Assembly (NCBI GenBank): GCA_009921385.1
Contig: RFXY01000010.1
Coordinates: 1-13,710, forward strand
Length of the DNA stretch: 13,710 nt
Reading direction: 5' to 3'
DNA from: Pseudomonadota bacterium
Lineage (GTDB): Bacteria; Pseudomonadota; Alphaproteobacteria; Rickettsiales; UBA1997
Positions 1 to 8,319 of the stretch are shown in pieces. Each line of letters begins with the position of its first letter. Position 1 is the first letter of the stretch. Made by a program: the position numbers and the translations under genes. The notes beneath the pieces are model-generated. The model had not been told where the DNA came from and made no database searches. It saw only the letters and a list, made by a program, of their open reading frames with translations.

Positions 1-23
1 TTTTTCAATCAACTTTTTTCTCT

Positions 24-1265
24 ATGAATATCACCATTATTGGTAGCGGTTATGTTGGGCTTACTTCGGCGGTTTGTTTTGCCAAAATGGGCCATAAGGT
101 GCTGTGCATTGATTCTAACGAAGCCAAAATAAAATTACTAACACAAAAAATTCCCACCATTCACGAGCAGGGTTTGCCCCAGCTTTTGGCTAGTGTGGTT
201 GATAGCCAAAATCTTGCTTTTACATGCGATTTGGCTCAAGGAATTTGGCATTCTCAAGCAATTATTTTGGCGGTGGGCACTCCGCAAGAGCCAAATTCGG
301 GCAAGGCAGATTTAAGCTTTTTGTTTGAAGCGGTAAATGGTTTGAGTAAGTTTATTTGCGAAGACAAGGTTATTATTACCAAATCGACCGTGCCAGTTGG
401 CACTAATCAAAAAATCAAGCAAATGTTGGCTCATTTGCCTTATCAAATTGAGATGGTTTCAAACCCCGAGTTTATGCGAGAGGGCTTTGCCTTGCACGAT
501 TTTTTGCATCCAAACCGCATTATAATTGGTTGCTCAGACTTAACAGAGCAGAGTTTTGCGAAAAAAATAATGCAAGAAATTTATCTGCCCTGGATTTTGC
601 AAAAACATCAAGTTTTATTTACCGATCTTAACACTGCCGAGCTTATAAAATATGCTAGCAATGCTTTTTTAATGACCAAAGTGGCTTTTATCAACGAAAT
701 CGATGCTTTATGCGATAAACTTGGGGCAAATGTGCTTGATGTTGCCAAGGGTATGGGGCTTGATGGGCGAATTGGTTCTGCTTTTTTAAATCCGGGGCCG
801 GGCATTGGCGGTAGTTGTTTTCCGAAAGATTCGTTGGCTCTTCATCATTTAGCTTGCGAAAACGACATTGATTTACATATTTTGCAAGCCACTATTGCAA
901 GCAATCAACAGCGGTTTGTGGCGATGGCAAATAAAATTAAAAAGAAGGCGGGCGATAGCAAAAACCTTGCTGTTCTGGGTTTGGCATTTAAAGCTGGCAC
1001 CGACGATGTGCGGGTGAGTCCCGCTATTGAAATTATTAAGTTGTTGTTGGCAGATGGCTTTGCGATTTCTGCCTACGACCCAGTGGCAATGCCAAATGCC
1101 CAAGCAATTTTATTTGATAACATAAAATATTGCTCTAGTTTGGCTGATTGTTACAAGGCAAGCGATTTTGTGGTGATTTTAACCGAGTGGCCAGAATTTA
1201 AAGAAATTGTCAATTATGCAGATTTTTCTCAAAAAAAAGTGCTAGATCTGCGTAAAATTTTATAG
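24..1265 (+). CDS. ugd: UDP-glucose 6-dehydrogenase
   Basis: Cytosolic enzyme that oxidises UDP-glucose to UDP-glucuronate with two NAD+, feeding polysaccharide, LPS or capsule precursors. The 413-residue product is full length for the bacterial UGD family. Residues 1-30 form the Rossmann nucleotide-binding start with GSGYVG at 7-12. NPEFMREG (147-154) contributes a conserved catalytic-site glutamate (E149). LIKYASNAF (207-215) is the central helix lysine/asparagine motif (K209, N213). GGSCFPKD (262-269) holds the catalytic cysteine C265. AFKAGTDDVR (321-330) is the C-terminal NAD/UDP-binding signature. All key residues are present, so it should be active. The ATG at 24 gives the canonical N-terminus; upstream is a T/C-rich stretch with no Shine-Dalgarno. 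It converges with nadC; what lies upstream is outside the window. A GDP-mannose dehydrogenase relative is the alternative, but the motifs fit UGD better. Confidence 0.95.
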   Translation: MNITIIGSGYVGLTSAVCFAKMGHKVLCIDSNEAKIKLLTQKIPTIHEQGLPQLLASVVDSQNLAFTCDLAQGIWHSQAIILAVGTPQEPNSGKADLSFLFEAVNGLSKFICEDKVIITKSTVPVGTNQKIKQMLAHLPYQIEMVSNPEFMREGFALHDFLHPNRIIIGCSDLTEQSFAKKIMQEIYLPWILQKHQVLFTDLNTAELIKYASNAFLMTKVAFINEIDALCDKLGANVLDVAKGMGLDGRIGSAFLNPGPGIGGSCFPKDSLALHHLACENDIDLHILQATIASNQQRFVAMANKIKKKAGDSKNLAVLGLAFKAGTDDVRVSPAIEIIKLLLADGFAISAYDPVAMPNAQAILFDNIKYCSSLADCYKASDFVVILTEWPEFKEIVNYADFSQKKVLDLRKIL

Positions 1266-1290
1266 CAAAATGCTATTAATTTAATGCTAT

Positions 1291-1370
1291 TACTGGGGGG
1301 GCAAAATTCCCTGCACCAAAGGAAGGGGAATTTAGATCGAATGCAGTGCAAAATTTCCTCAAAATGAAGG
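1291..1370. repeat. Fragment of the mosaic hairpin repeat family
   Basis: Short intergenic remnant between the convergent ugd and nadC genes. Bases 1292-1333 match the reverse complement of 13454-13492 apart from three extra bases and one substitution. Bases 1331-1358 match 8064-8091 at 25 of 28 positions, including TTTAGATCGAATG. It therefore joins two modules of the family seen in full at 7991-8354. No terminal inverted repeat is recognisable, so it is probably a decayed or partial copy. Confidence 0.75.
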
Positions 1371-1380
1371 TTAATCTGCC

Positions 1381-2238
1381 TTAAAAATCAAGGCCAATAT
1401 CTATGCTGGCAACCGAATGGGTGAGAGAGCCGATAGAGATTCGGTCTATATCGAGATTTTTATATAAATGAATGTTTTGTAAGTTGATTGAGCCAGAAAC
1501 TTCGATAATGATTTTTTTATTATGTTGTCTAATTAAATTACTGCACTCAATAATTTCGTTAATCAACATATTGTCAAGCATAATAATGTCGGGGTTTGCC
1601 AACATCACTTCTGCAACTTGCTTGATGTTGTCGCACTCTACTTCTAACAATAGGTTTTTGGTGTTTTCAGATTGTGCTTTTTTAATGGTTTGTAGAATAC
1701 TTTGGTTGGCGGCGATGTGGTTGTCTTTGATGAGAATTTGGCTAGCTAAACAAAATCGATGATTATTGCCTCCACCGCATTTTACGGCATATTTTTGTAA
1801 ATCTCTTAAACCAGGAAGGGTTTTTCGTGTGTCAAATATTTTAATGGCAGGATTGTTTAATTTTTCAACAAAATCACGAGTTTTGGTGGCGATGCCGCTT
1901 AGATGTTGCAAAACATTAAGCATAGTTCTTTCGCCTGCCAAAATTAGTTGAGTAGAAGCTGTGCCACTGGCAATTGTTTGATTGGCAGAAATGAAATCGC
2001 CATCTTGATAGTGATTGGTTAATTGATAGGTGCTATTTTTAAATTTGCTATGCTTGTTTAGTTGCAAAAAAGTTTCATCAACGGCATTAATGCCAGATAA
2101 AACCATATTTTGTCTGGCGACGATGCTAAAATTATGCTCTTGTTTAGGGTTGATAGTAATATCGCTGGTGATATCGCAGGTGGCATTATCTTCTTGTAGG
2201 GCAATGTTAACGATGGTGGCAAGAGATTTTATGGGCAT
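1381..2238 (-). CDS. nadC: Nicotinate-nucleotide pyrophosphorylase (quinolinate phosphoribosyltransferase)
   Basis: Converts quinolinate and PRPP to nicotinate mononucleotide, CO2 and PPi in de novo NAD synthesis. The 285-residue product is the usual length. It has the N-terminal ALQED signature (13-17), ER at 103-104, the phosphoribosyl-binding DTRKTLPGLR (136-145) with R138 and K139, GGGNNHR (155-161), KDNH (171-174), LEVE (198-201), LDN (221-223), EVSGS (246-250) and the closing SIGSLTHS (268-275). These include the basic residues that bind quinolinate and the acidic Mg-PRPP residues. Its ATG lies inside the last codons of the upstream gene, with a 10-nt overlap, so translation is probably coupled. 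It is the last gene of the secretin operon. No other nad gene is in the window, so the partners nadA and nadB would have to be elsewhere. Confidence 0.96.
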   Translation of the reverse strand: MPIKSLATIVNIALQEDNATCDITSDITINPKQEHNFSIVARQNMVLSGINAVDETFLQLNKHSKFKNSTYQLTNHYQDGDFISANQTIASGTASTQLILAGERTMLNVLQHLSGIATKTRDFVEKLNNPAIKIFDTRKTLPGLRDLQKYAVKCGGGNNHRFCLASQILIKDNHIAANQSILQTIKKAQSENTKNLLLEVECDNIKQVAEVMLANPDIIMLDNMLINEIIECSNLIRQHNKKIIIEVSGSINLQNIHLYKNLDIDRISIGSLTHSVASIDIGLDF

Positions 2239-2993
2239 TGCTTAGCATTAAAATTTTGCTGTTTTAACAGATGAATTTGTTTTTCGATAAAAAATTTCAT
2301 AAAATTAATTTCTTTGACAATTTCTTGGCTGTTTTCTTTAGTGTTGTTTTGTTTTTCGTAGTCTTGCAAAATGTGGCTGATAATGTTTAGAGCCAAGCAA
2401 TTATTGCCCATTTCGGCACTAATAAAAGCTGGCATTTGCTTGGTCCAGAGAGGTGCGGTTTTTGCTTGATTTTGAGCTAGTTTGTTGGCAATTTTTAGGC
2501 TTAAATCGTAGTTTTTTAAATCTCTTTTGGCAATAAAAGTTGCCTGAAATAGCCACCACCAATATTTGTCGATATCTTTGCTGGCAAATTCATCTAGATA
2601 ATTGACGATATAAATGTTGTCTGCTTTTTTTTGAGTTTGCGAATAATAATAACTAGTCAGAGAGGGCATTAACAACGATTGATTATTGAGATTGTCTAAT
2701 GTTTTTAGCCATTGATAGAGATTTTTGTAATCGTAATATTTAAGAGCCATAAAGCCAGCAAAAATATCACCTGCATTTTGGATGCGTGTGGCGAGGGCTC
2801 GAAATAAAAATTCTTTATCGCCAAAAGACATAGCTGAAACCACATATTTGCTGGGAGTTTCTGGAATTGGTTGCGGTGTTTTGTGGTAGGATTCGGTTTT
2901 GTGCCAAAACCAAGCTTGCAAAGCAAAAAAAACAATAAATAGCCAAAAAAATATTTTATGAGAATAGATATAAAAAAAAGTTTTGCATTGCAT
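2229..2993 (-). CDS. Membrane-anchored helical (TPR-like) protein of unknown function
   Basis: I do not recognise this 254-residue protein as a named family. It starts with a short basic cytoplasmic stretch and one hydrophobic helix (about 13-30, rich in F and W). The rest is probably periplasmic, mostly alpha-helical and TPR-like in texture. Conspicuous segments are SFGDKEFLFRALATRIQNAGD (56-76, given here as a region rather than a known motif), YYYSQTQ (115-121), WWW at 145-147 followed by an F-A-R-L pattern, and PLWTKQMPAF (181-190). Their conserved look recalls uncharacterised alphaproteobacterial proteins, but that is memory, not a search. Its start codon is 2 nt after the permease stop and its end overlaps nadC by 10 nt. 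The likely functional partners are therefore the permease and secretin. By position and shape it could parallel MshN-like pilus accessory proteins; this is weak inference. Confidence 0.8.
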   Translation of the reverse strand: MQCKTFFYIYSHKIFFWLFIVFFALQAWFWHKTESYHKTPQPIPETPSKYVVSAMSFGDKEFLFRALATRIQNAGDIFAGFMALKYYDYKNLYQWLKTLDNLNNQSLLMPSLTSYYYSQTQKKADNIYIVNYLDEFASKDIDKYWWWLFQATFIAKRDLKNYDLSLKIANKLAQNQAKTAPLWTKQMPAFISAEMGNNCLALNIISHILQDYEKQNNTKENSQEIVKEINFMKFFIEKQIHLLKQQNFNAKQCP

Positions 2994-2995
2994 AA

Positions 2996-3760
2996 TTAAA
3001 ACTGTTTTTTCTTAAAATCGTGAAAGGACATAAAAATAAGTAAGGGCAAGTAGATGATTGACTGAAAAAAGATGATTAATAATTCGGCCGAACTGATAGA
3101 ATTGGCATAGGCAAGCCAAGAGCTTTGAGCATAAAGATCGAGTCGGGGAAACAATATTGATAAAAATTTTAACGACATACCTAAAATATTATAAGAATTG
3201 ATGTTGATTTTTTCTGGTAATTCAATTGCCAAAACAAACATACCCATTAAACGAGAGATGGCATAAAAACCAAGAGAAGCCAAGATGGCAGAAAAGGCAT
3301 TTTTTAAGATAAGAGAGCTAAGTAAAGCAAAACAAATGACAATTAAACTTTCGGCAAGAACTGTTAGAAACCAACAAACCAAGCCAAGATTATAAATGCC
3401 AAAAATTAACATTGCAACCAAGCTAATTGGCAACAAAATGATGATGCCCGCCACAAAAAAGCCAAGCAAATAGCCAAGAATAAATTGTTCTCGAGAAATG
3501 GCTTTTGATAAAATAAATTCTATTTCTTTGTGTTCGAAAGCTCTGTTTATGGTGATGCAAACAAATAAAATTAAGCCACAAGATAAAATTGTGCGACAAG
3601 AGCCAGCAAAATAGGCAACACTGGTTTGAGCTTGTTCGGTAAGCATAGTGGAGCCTAAAAAGATGGCAATTGCCAAGCAAATTGCAATGGTGATGAATAA
3701 ACCAAGATAAAGTTTGTCGCGTAGACCGTTTCTTAGGATATATTTTAAAATTGGCAACAT
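2996..3760 (-). CDS. ABC-2-type transporter permease subunit
   Basis: A 254-residue integral membrane protein with about six hydrophobic helices (near 17-37, 57-73, 95-120, 128-152, 155-182 and 225-247). After the second helix comes a charged cytoplasmic segment, EHKEIEFILSKAISREQFIL (76-95). This 'E-I-x-x-x-L-S-x-x-I-S-R' coupling region is typical of ABC-2 permeases of the NosY/multicopper-maturation type. Such proteins work as membrane partners of an ABC ATPase to move a substrate across or insert it into the inner membrane. No ATPase gene is next to it, so it either borrows one encoded elsewhere or has another role. It lies 11 nt after the secretin stop and 2 nt before the next gene, clearly one transcript. 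The substrate cannot be told from sequence. The ATG follows ATCTGTCT with no Shine-Dalgarno. Confidence 0.85.
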   Translation of the reverse strand: MLPILKYILRNGLRDKLYLGLFITIAICLAIAIFLGSTMLTEQAQTSVAYFAGSCRTILSCGLILFVCITINRAFEHKEIEFILSKAISREQFILGYLLGFFVAGIIILLPISLVAMLIFGIYNLGLVCWFLTVLAESLIVICFALLSSLILKNAFSAILASLGFYAISRLMGMFVLAIELPEKININSYNILGMSLKFLSILFPRLDLYAQSSWLAYANSISSAELLIIFFQSIIYLPLLIFMSFHDFKKKQF

Positions 3761-3771
3761 AGACAGATTAA

Positions 3772-5385
3772 TTAAAAATATTCTCGGCGATTAACATCGT
3801 ATTTTTCTTGCAACTCGCGATCAACAGAATTAACTTGAGAGCTAGAATTGATGATGGTTGCTTTGATGAAAATAACGGTTTCTTTTATGTTTGAAGAACG
3901 ATTAACAAATTTGAAAAACCACCCTAATACTGGAATTTTACTTATAAATGGTGTGCCAGTTTGAGAATTGCTAGAAGAATCTTCCATTAAGCCACCAAGC
4001 ACCAAAACATTGCCACTTTGTATTTTGGCTATGGTTTTTAATTCGCGAGTTACAATAACTGGGATAGAGTTAAGTGCATTAACTGGATCTTGCACTTTTT
4101 CGTTGCTAGTAGTAAATTTTGGTTCAATACTAATAGTAACTTCGTTGCTTTTAAGATTGATTGAAGGAGTGAGGTTAAGTATTACACCAACTGATTCTTC
4201 TTGTTTTGTAGAGTTTGAAACATTACCAGTGCCAGGAGTGTTTGCGGTAGAAGCTACCCCTGCGGTTTGTTCTATTTTAAAATATACTAGTTTATTGGCA
4301 AAGGTGAGGGTAGATTTCTGGTTGTTGATGGCACTAATTCTAGGGCTAGAAATTGCTTTAGTAACACCAAAAGTTGAAAGAGCTTTTACTGCCAAGTTAA
4401 TATCGGGACCTAAACCAAATATTTTAACAGCTTTACCCGGTAAATAAGAAAGACCGCCAGTGGTAGAATAGTTGTTTTTTGTGGTAAAACTCGATGCTCC
4501 ATTGCCTGCACCAACCATATTAGCCCAAGATTTATGACCCCAATCTATACCAGCCTTAAAACTGTCGCTTAAAGAAACTTCTACAATTTTTGCTTCAATT
4601 AATACTTGCGCTGAAGCTTGTTTGTTCACTTCGTTGAGATATTTTTCTATGGATAGATGTTGTTTAGTGTTGGCATAAATGGTGAATAAACCAGAATTTT
4701 TATTTGCTGTAACCGAAGTGCTGGTTTGAGAACCAGAAGACGAAGAAGATGAAGAAGAGTCTGATTCGGAAGGGGCTGAAAAATTATTTCTTGGAGCTTC
4801 TGCGGTTAAAATGTTTTCGAGATTGGTTTTGACTTCGTCCCAAAGGGGAGAATCTGGTAGAAAATCGGAATAATAGTTTTTTAAGAAAGATTTATCTGGT
4901 TCAAAAAATAACACTTTATTTTTATAAGAATATCGTAAATTTGCTTGAGTGCAAATGCGATCGATAATTTCTTTGAGAGGACGATTGTTGGCATTAATAA
5001 TAACCCCACCAGAATTATTGATGGTAGGATCTATATCGACATCGATGTTTGCTGCCCTGCCAATGTCAACCAAGGCATCTACTATTGGGTTGGAAGAGTT
5101 GATGTAGACAGACATTATGGTGTCGCCACCAATGATTGGCGGAGGAGGAGTTACGATTGTTTTGTTAAGTTTGGGAATGGATGATTGTATTTGTTGTTGA
5201 GATTGTTGGCTTGGCTTGGCTTTTTTTTCTTTTATCATTGATTTTTCGATTTCAGAAATAGATAAGTTAGATTTAGTATCAAAAACATCTAATTTTTTTT
5301 TAGAGCAAGAAAAATTAACAAAGAGCACAATAAGCAATAATGCCTTATAAAGTAGCGATTTGTGAAGCTTGAATATATTTAGCAC
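3772..5385 (-). CDS. Secretin, MshL/PilQ/GspD family lipoprotein
   Basis: Outer-membrane secretin subunit of a type IV pilus, type II-like or related machine; such proteins form a gated multimeric pore. The 537-residue product starts with basic residues and a hydrophobic signal (about 11-26) ending in FVNFSC, so C27 may be lipidated although the lipobox is not canonical. Residues 88-160 resemble the MshL N-domain (SVYINSSNPIVDALVDIGRA followed by NVDIDP-like text). A serine run lies at 209-217 and a glycine/serine linker near 218-232. The secretin core follows: VLIEAKIVEVSLSD (261-274), SSPRISAINNQKSTL (346-360), VGVILNLTPSI (399-409) and VLVLGGLMEDS (460-470) with IPVLGWFFK (484-492). I chose the GTG at 5385 because it is the only start that retains the signal sequence. 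MshL is the closest family by eye; no pilin or ATPase is nearby to confirm it. Confidence 0.88.
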   Translation of the reverse strand: MLNIFKLHKSLLYKALLLIVLFVNFSCSKKKLDVFDTKSNLSISEIEKSMIKEKKAKPSQQSQQQIQSSIPKLNKTIVTPPPPIIGGDTIMSVYINSSNPIVDALVDIGRAANIDVDIDPTINNSGGVIINANNRPLKEIIDRICTQANLRYSYKNKVLFFEPDKSFLKNYYSDFLPDSPLWDEVKTNLENILTAEAPRNNFSAPSESDSSSSSSSSGSQTSTSVTANKNSGLFTIYANTKQHLSIEKYLNEVNKQASAQVLIEAKIVEVSLSDSFKAGIDWGHKSWANMVGAGNGASSFTTKNNYSTTGGLSYLPGKAVKIFGLGPDINLAVKALSTFGVTKAISSPRISAINNQKSTLTFANKLVYFKIEQTAGVASTANTPGTGNVSNSTKQEESVGVILNLTPSINLKSNEVTISIEPKFTTSNEKVQDPVNALNSIPVIVTRELKTIAKIQSGNVLVLGGLMEDSSSNSQTGTPFISKIPVLGWFFKFVNRSSNIKETVIFIKATIINSSSQVNSVDRELQEKYDVNRREYF

Positions 5386-5416
5386 AAAAATATATGAAAA
5401 TAAAAGTTAAATTGAT

Positions 5417-5445
5417 TTGCAAAATTATAATTCATTAAGTAAAAT
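5417..5445 (+). promoter_or_regulatory. Predicted sigma70 promoter of nuoF-ispDF
   Basis: TTGCAA (5417-5422, four of six consensus bases) is followed after 17 nt by TAAAAT (5440-5445, five of six), about 65 nt before the nuoF ATG. The region 5386-5510 holds nothing else apart from A/T-rich sequence and the opposed promoter of the secretin operon. Confidence 0.42.
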
Positions 5446-5453
5446 AATTACAA
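5424..5453 (-). promoter_or_regulatory. Predicted sigma70 promoter of the secretin-permease-nadC operon
   Basis: On the minus strand, a -35-like TTGTAA (5453-5448) is followed after 18 nt by a perfect -10 TATAAT (5429-5424), about 38 nt before the GTG start at 5385. It overlaps the opposed nuoF promoter completely. Predicted by eye in an AT-rich gap, so chance matches are possible. Confidence 0.5.
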
Positions 5454-5510
5454 GTTTTTTTTCAAAAATTATTTAACATTATTTTTTATTGCATCGATTT
5501 CGTTTTTTTT

Positions 5511-6794
5511 ATGCTTAGTTCTGAAAATAAAATATTTACCAATTTATCTGGCGAACAGTCTTTTAGCCTAGATTTTGCCCAAAAAAGAGGCGATTGGCAC
5601 AACACCAAATCTTTTCTTAGTCAAGGTTGCGAATATATCATCGAGCAAATCAAAAGCTCTGGCTTAAGGGGCAGGGGCGGGGCAGGCTTTCCTACTGGCA
5701 TGAAATGGTCTTTTGTGCCTAAAAAAGAAAATCAAAACACAGGCAAACCTCATTATTTAGTTATCAATGCCGACGAATCCGAGCCTGGCACTTGCAAAGA
5801 TCGCGATATTTTAAGATACGAACCGCACAAGCTAATAGAAGGTGCCTTGCTGTCATCAAGAGCCATTAATGCCAGAATTTGCTATATTTACATTCGGGGC
5901 GAATATTTTCGCGAAGCCGAAGTTTTGCAACAAGCAATAGACGAAGCCTACAATGCAAAACTAATTGGCAAAAATGCCTGCGATTCTGGCTACGATCTCG
6001 ATATTTATGTGCATCGCGGGGCAGGTGCCTACATTTGCGGCGAAGAAACCGCTTTGCTAGAAAGTTTAGAAGGCAATAAAGGCCAACCCAGATTAAAACC
6101 GCCTTTTCCTGCCTTAATTGGCTTGTATGGTTGTCCAACCGTTATTAACAATGTCGAATCTATTGCGGTTGTGCCAACTATTTTAAGAAGAGGAGCCTCT
6201 TGGTTTGCTTCTTTGGGTAGAGAAAAAAATACAGGCACGAAAATTTTTTGTATCTCAGGGCATGTTAATAAGCCTTGCAATGTTGAAGAAGAAATGGGTA
6301 TTTCTTTGAAAGATCTAATCGAAAAACATGCTGGCGGAGTTGTTGGCGGTTGGGACAATCTATTAGCCGTCATACCTGGTGGCTCTTCGGTTCCGCTTAT
6401 TAAAAAAGAAGTTTGCGATACAGTTTTGATGGATTTTGATTCTTTAAAAGCAGTAGGAACAGGCTTGGGAACTGCTGGGGTTATTGTGATGAATAAATCA
6501 ACCGATATTGTTAAGGCAATTGCCAGATTATCTCATTTTTATAAACACGAATCTTGCGGTCAATGCACTCCTTGTCGCGAAGGAACGGGTTGGATGATGC
6601 GAATTCTTGACCGTATGGTTGTGGGCAATGCAAAAACAGAAGAAATTGATCAGCTTTACAACATCAGCAAACAAATCGAAGGCCACACTATTTGTGCTTT
6701 GGGCGATGCCGCTGCTTGGCCTGTGCAGGGTTTGATTAAAAATTTTCGTGAAGAAATGGTAAAAAGAATGCAAAACTATCAGCAAAATAATTAA
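5511..6794 (+). CDS. nuoF: NADH-quinone oxidoreductase subunit F
   Basis: NADH-binding flavoprotein subunit of respiratory complex I, in the peripheral arm on the cytoplasmic face. It carries FMN and the 4Fe-4S cluster N3. The 427-residue product is full length. The N-terminus FTNLSG...KRGDW...TK is of the alphaproteobacterial/mitochondrial type. [16 protein letters not shown] (51-66) is the FMN/NADH glycine-rich motif and [19 protein letters not shown] (170-188) the second nucleotide-binding motif. [12 protein letters not shown] (347-358) supplies C349, C352 and C355, and [12 protein letters not shown] (391-402) the fourth ligand C395. No other nuo gene is adjacent: the next gene is ispDF, 2 nt after the stop. 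Scattered nuo genes are known in Rickettsiales. Its ATG follows a run of T with no ribosome-binding motif. Confidence 0.97.
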   Translation: MLSSENKIFTNLSGEQSFSLDFAQKRGDWHNTKSFLSQGCEYIIEQIKSSGLRGRGGAGFPTGMKWSFVPKKENQNTGKPHYLVINADESEPGTCKDRDILRYEPHKLIEGALLSSRAINARICYIYIRGEYFREAEVLQQAIDEAYNAKLIGKNACDSGYDLDIYVHRGAGAYICGEETALLESLEGNKGQPRLKPPFPALIGLYGCPTVINNVESIAVVPTILRRGASWFASLGREKNTGTKIFCISGHVNKPCNVEEEMGISLKDLIEKHAGGVVGGWDNLLAVIPGGSSVPLIKKEVCDTVLMDFDSLKAVGTGLGTAGVIVMNKSTDIVKAIARLSHFYKHESCGQCTPCREGTGWMMRILDRMVVGNAKTEEIDQLYNISKQIEGHTICALGDAAAWPVQGLIKNFREEMVKRMQNYQQNN

Positions 6795-6796
6795 TT

Positions 6797-7990
6797 ATGA
6801 CCAACAAAATTGTCGCTCTCATCACCGCTTGTGGCAGAGGCTCTCGTTTATTGCAAGAAAATGGCATTCCAAAGCAATATTTGCCTTTGCTTGGGGTGCA
6901 TATGCTTCGTCATTCTATTTTGGCATTTCTTAACCATCCAAAAATTGATGATGTTATTTGTGTTATTCATCCAGATGATGTTTTGTTATACGAAAATGCC
7001 ACGGTTGGTCTTGATTTGCTAAATCCGGTTTTTGGTGGCGAAACTAGGCAAGCCTCTATTTACAACGGCTTGCTTGCTTTAACAGAATACAAACCAAGTA
7101 AAGTTTTAATTCACGATGGTGTTCGGCCTTTTGTTTCAAAAAGAATTATTAATGGTATTTTAGAAAAACTCGAAACTCATCCTGCGGTTATTCCTGCTGT
7201 TGCCGTTGAAGATACTCTAAAAAAAATTGGCGAAGGCAAAATAGAATGGACTTTAGAACGCGAAAATTTATGGCGAGCCCAAACCCCCCAAGGTTTTGTG
7301 TATAGCGATATTTTAAATTCTCATACCGCTTTTAAAGATTTGCACTTTACTGACGATTCTTCTTTAAATGAATATGCTGGCATTCCTGTGGCTATTGTTC
7401 CTGGTTCGCAAAATAATTTTAAAATCACCACTCAAGAAGACTACGAAAGGGCAAAATATTTAGCCAACTTTATTTTTGGTGCTAGCAAGCAAACCAAAAT
7501 TGGCTGTGGTTTTGATGTGCATGCCTTTGATTATAGTGTTGATAACCAAAATATCAAGCTTGGTGGCATCGACATTCCTTTTGCAGGCAAAATAATTGCC
7601 CATTCCGATGGTGATGTGTTGATTCATGCCTTGATGGATGCTTTGCTTGGCTCTATTGGTGCTGGCGATATTGGTGATTATTTTCCTAATACCGAAAAAT
7701 GGCAAAATTGTGATTCGCAAATTATGTTAAACAAAGTGTTAAGTATGCTTGCCGATAAGAAAGCCAATATTGTTAATGTTGACATTACTATCATTGCTCA
7801 ACAACCTAAAATTGCCGATTATAAAATTTTAATGCAAAAAAATTTGGCAAATCTCCTTGGCATTGCCATTTCTGATGTTAATATTAAAGCAACCACCACC
7901 GAAAATTTAGGTTTTTTGGGGCGAAAAGAAGGCATTGCCTGCCAAGCTGTTGCTTGTGTTAATGTTTCTGTTAATGCAAACGAAGAATAA
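6797..7990 (+). CDS. ispDF: Bifunctional IspD/IspF (MEP cytidylyltransferase and MEcPP synthase)
   Basis: Fusion enzyme for the third and fifth steps of the MEP isoprenoid pathway: CTP plus MEP gives CDP-ME, and CDP-ME 2-phosphate is cyclised to MEcPP. The IspD half (1-about 225) has the nucleotide loop ACGRGSR (11-17) with KQY at 26-28, HDGVRPF (106-112), RAQTPQGF (160-167) and TDDSS (185-189). The usual AAG of the first motif reads ACG here. The IspF half (about 233-397) has GCGFDVHAF (236-244) with metal ligands D240 and H242, HSDGDVLIHALMDALLG (269-285) with the third ligand H277, GDIGDYFP (290-297) and TTTENLGFLGRKEGI (366-380). Both halves look intact. The fusion is common in alphaproteobacteria. 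It follows nuoF by 2 nt (TAA TT ATG) and its TAA abuts the repeat element at 7991. Confidence 0.97.
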   Translation: MTNKIVALITACGRGSRLLQENGIPKQYLPLLGVHMLRHSILAFLNHPKIDDVICVIHPDDVLLYENATVGLDLLNPVFGGETRQASIYNGLLALTEYKPSKVLIHDGVRPFVSKRIINGILEKLETHPAVIPAVAVEDTLKKIGEGKIEWTLERENLWRAQTPQGFVYSDILNSHTAFKDLHFTDDSSLNEYAGIPVAIVPGSQNNFKITTQEDYERAKYLANFIFGASKQTKIGCGFDVHAFDYSVDNQNIKLGGIDIPFAGKIIAHSDGDVLIHALMDALLGSIGAGDIGDYFPNTEKWQNCDSQIMLNKVLSMLADKKANIVNVDITIIAQQPKIADYKILMQKNLANLLGIAISDVNIKATTTENLGFLGRKEGIACQAVACVNVSVNANEE

Positions 7991-8023
7991 TACTATTTCC
8001 ACTAATTAAAGCCACAATTCGAT
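7990..8023 (+). repeat. Left terminal inverted repeat of the 7991-8354 element
   Basis: Begins on the last base of the ispDF stop codon. It pairs with 8320-8353 at 31 of 34 positions; the three differences are at 7994, 8011 and 8017. The outer part is A/T-rich and ends in a TTCGAT box that recurs in every copy of the family in this window. Confidence 0.85.
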
Positions 8024-8110
8024 TCAATTCAATTCCCCTTCCTGTGGAAGGGGAATTTAGAAATTTAGATCGAATGGGGTGCAAAATTCCCCTTTTTTAG
8101 AAGGGGTGGA

Positions 8111-8132
8111 TTTTTTTGCGATAGCAAAAAAA
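8111..8132. terminator. Terminator-like T7GC/GCA7 hairpin inside the element
   Basis: TTTTTTTGC (8111-8119) and GCAAAAAAA (8124-8132) form a perfect 9-bp stem around a GATA loop, symmetrical on both strands. The same stem is kept at 13386-13407 with a different loop. It could end transcription in either direction, but only two G:C pairs close the loop and there is no long G/C stem, so this role is inferred. Confidence 0.35.
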
Positions 8133-8319
8133 GACCAAGGTAGTGTTGGGAGATGATCGCCGATGGTTTTTCGAAGAAGATCCTACCGTATGTTGCCGAC
8201 ACTACCCCGGCACTTCGTGCCACCCCTTCTACAAAAGGGGAATTAAGATCGAGATCTGCTTGCAAACACTACCCCGTCGGTCTTCGCCCGCCACCCCTTC
8301 GTTAGTGCGGGGAATTTAG

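Noticed and set aside
1262..1276. Intrinsic terminator of ugd (ATAGCA/TGCTAT hairpin)
   Set aside because: Only a 6-bp A/T-rich stem with a 3-nt loop overlapping the stop codon and no following T-run; too weak to list as a feature.
3968..4447. 159-residue plus-strand open frame opposite the secretin gene
   Set aside because: It is antisense to the clearly conserved secretin core; the secretin motifs on the minus strand explain this stretch.
8065..8265. 66-residue minus-strand open frame in the intergenic element
   Set aside because: It lies wholly within the inverted-repeat element, and its peptide arises from hairpin boxes shared with 13157-13552, where the frame is not kept.
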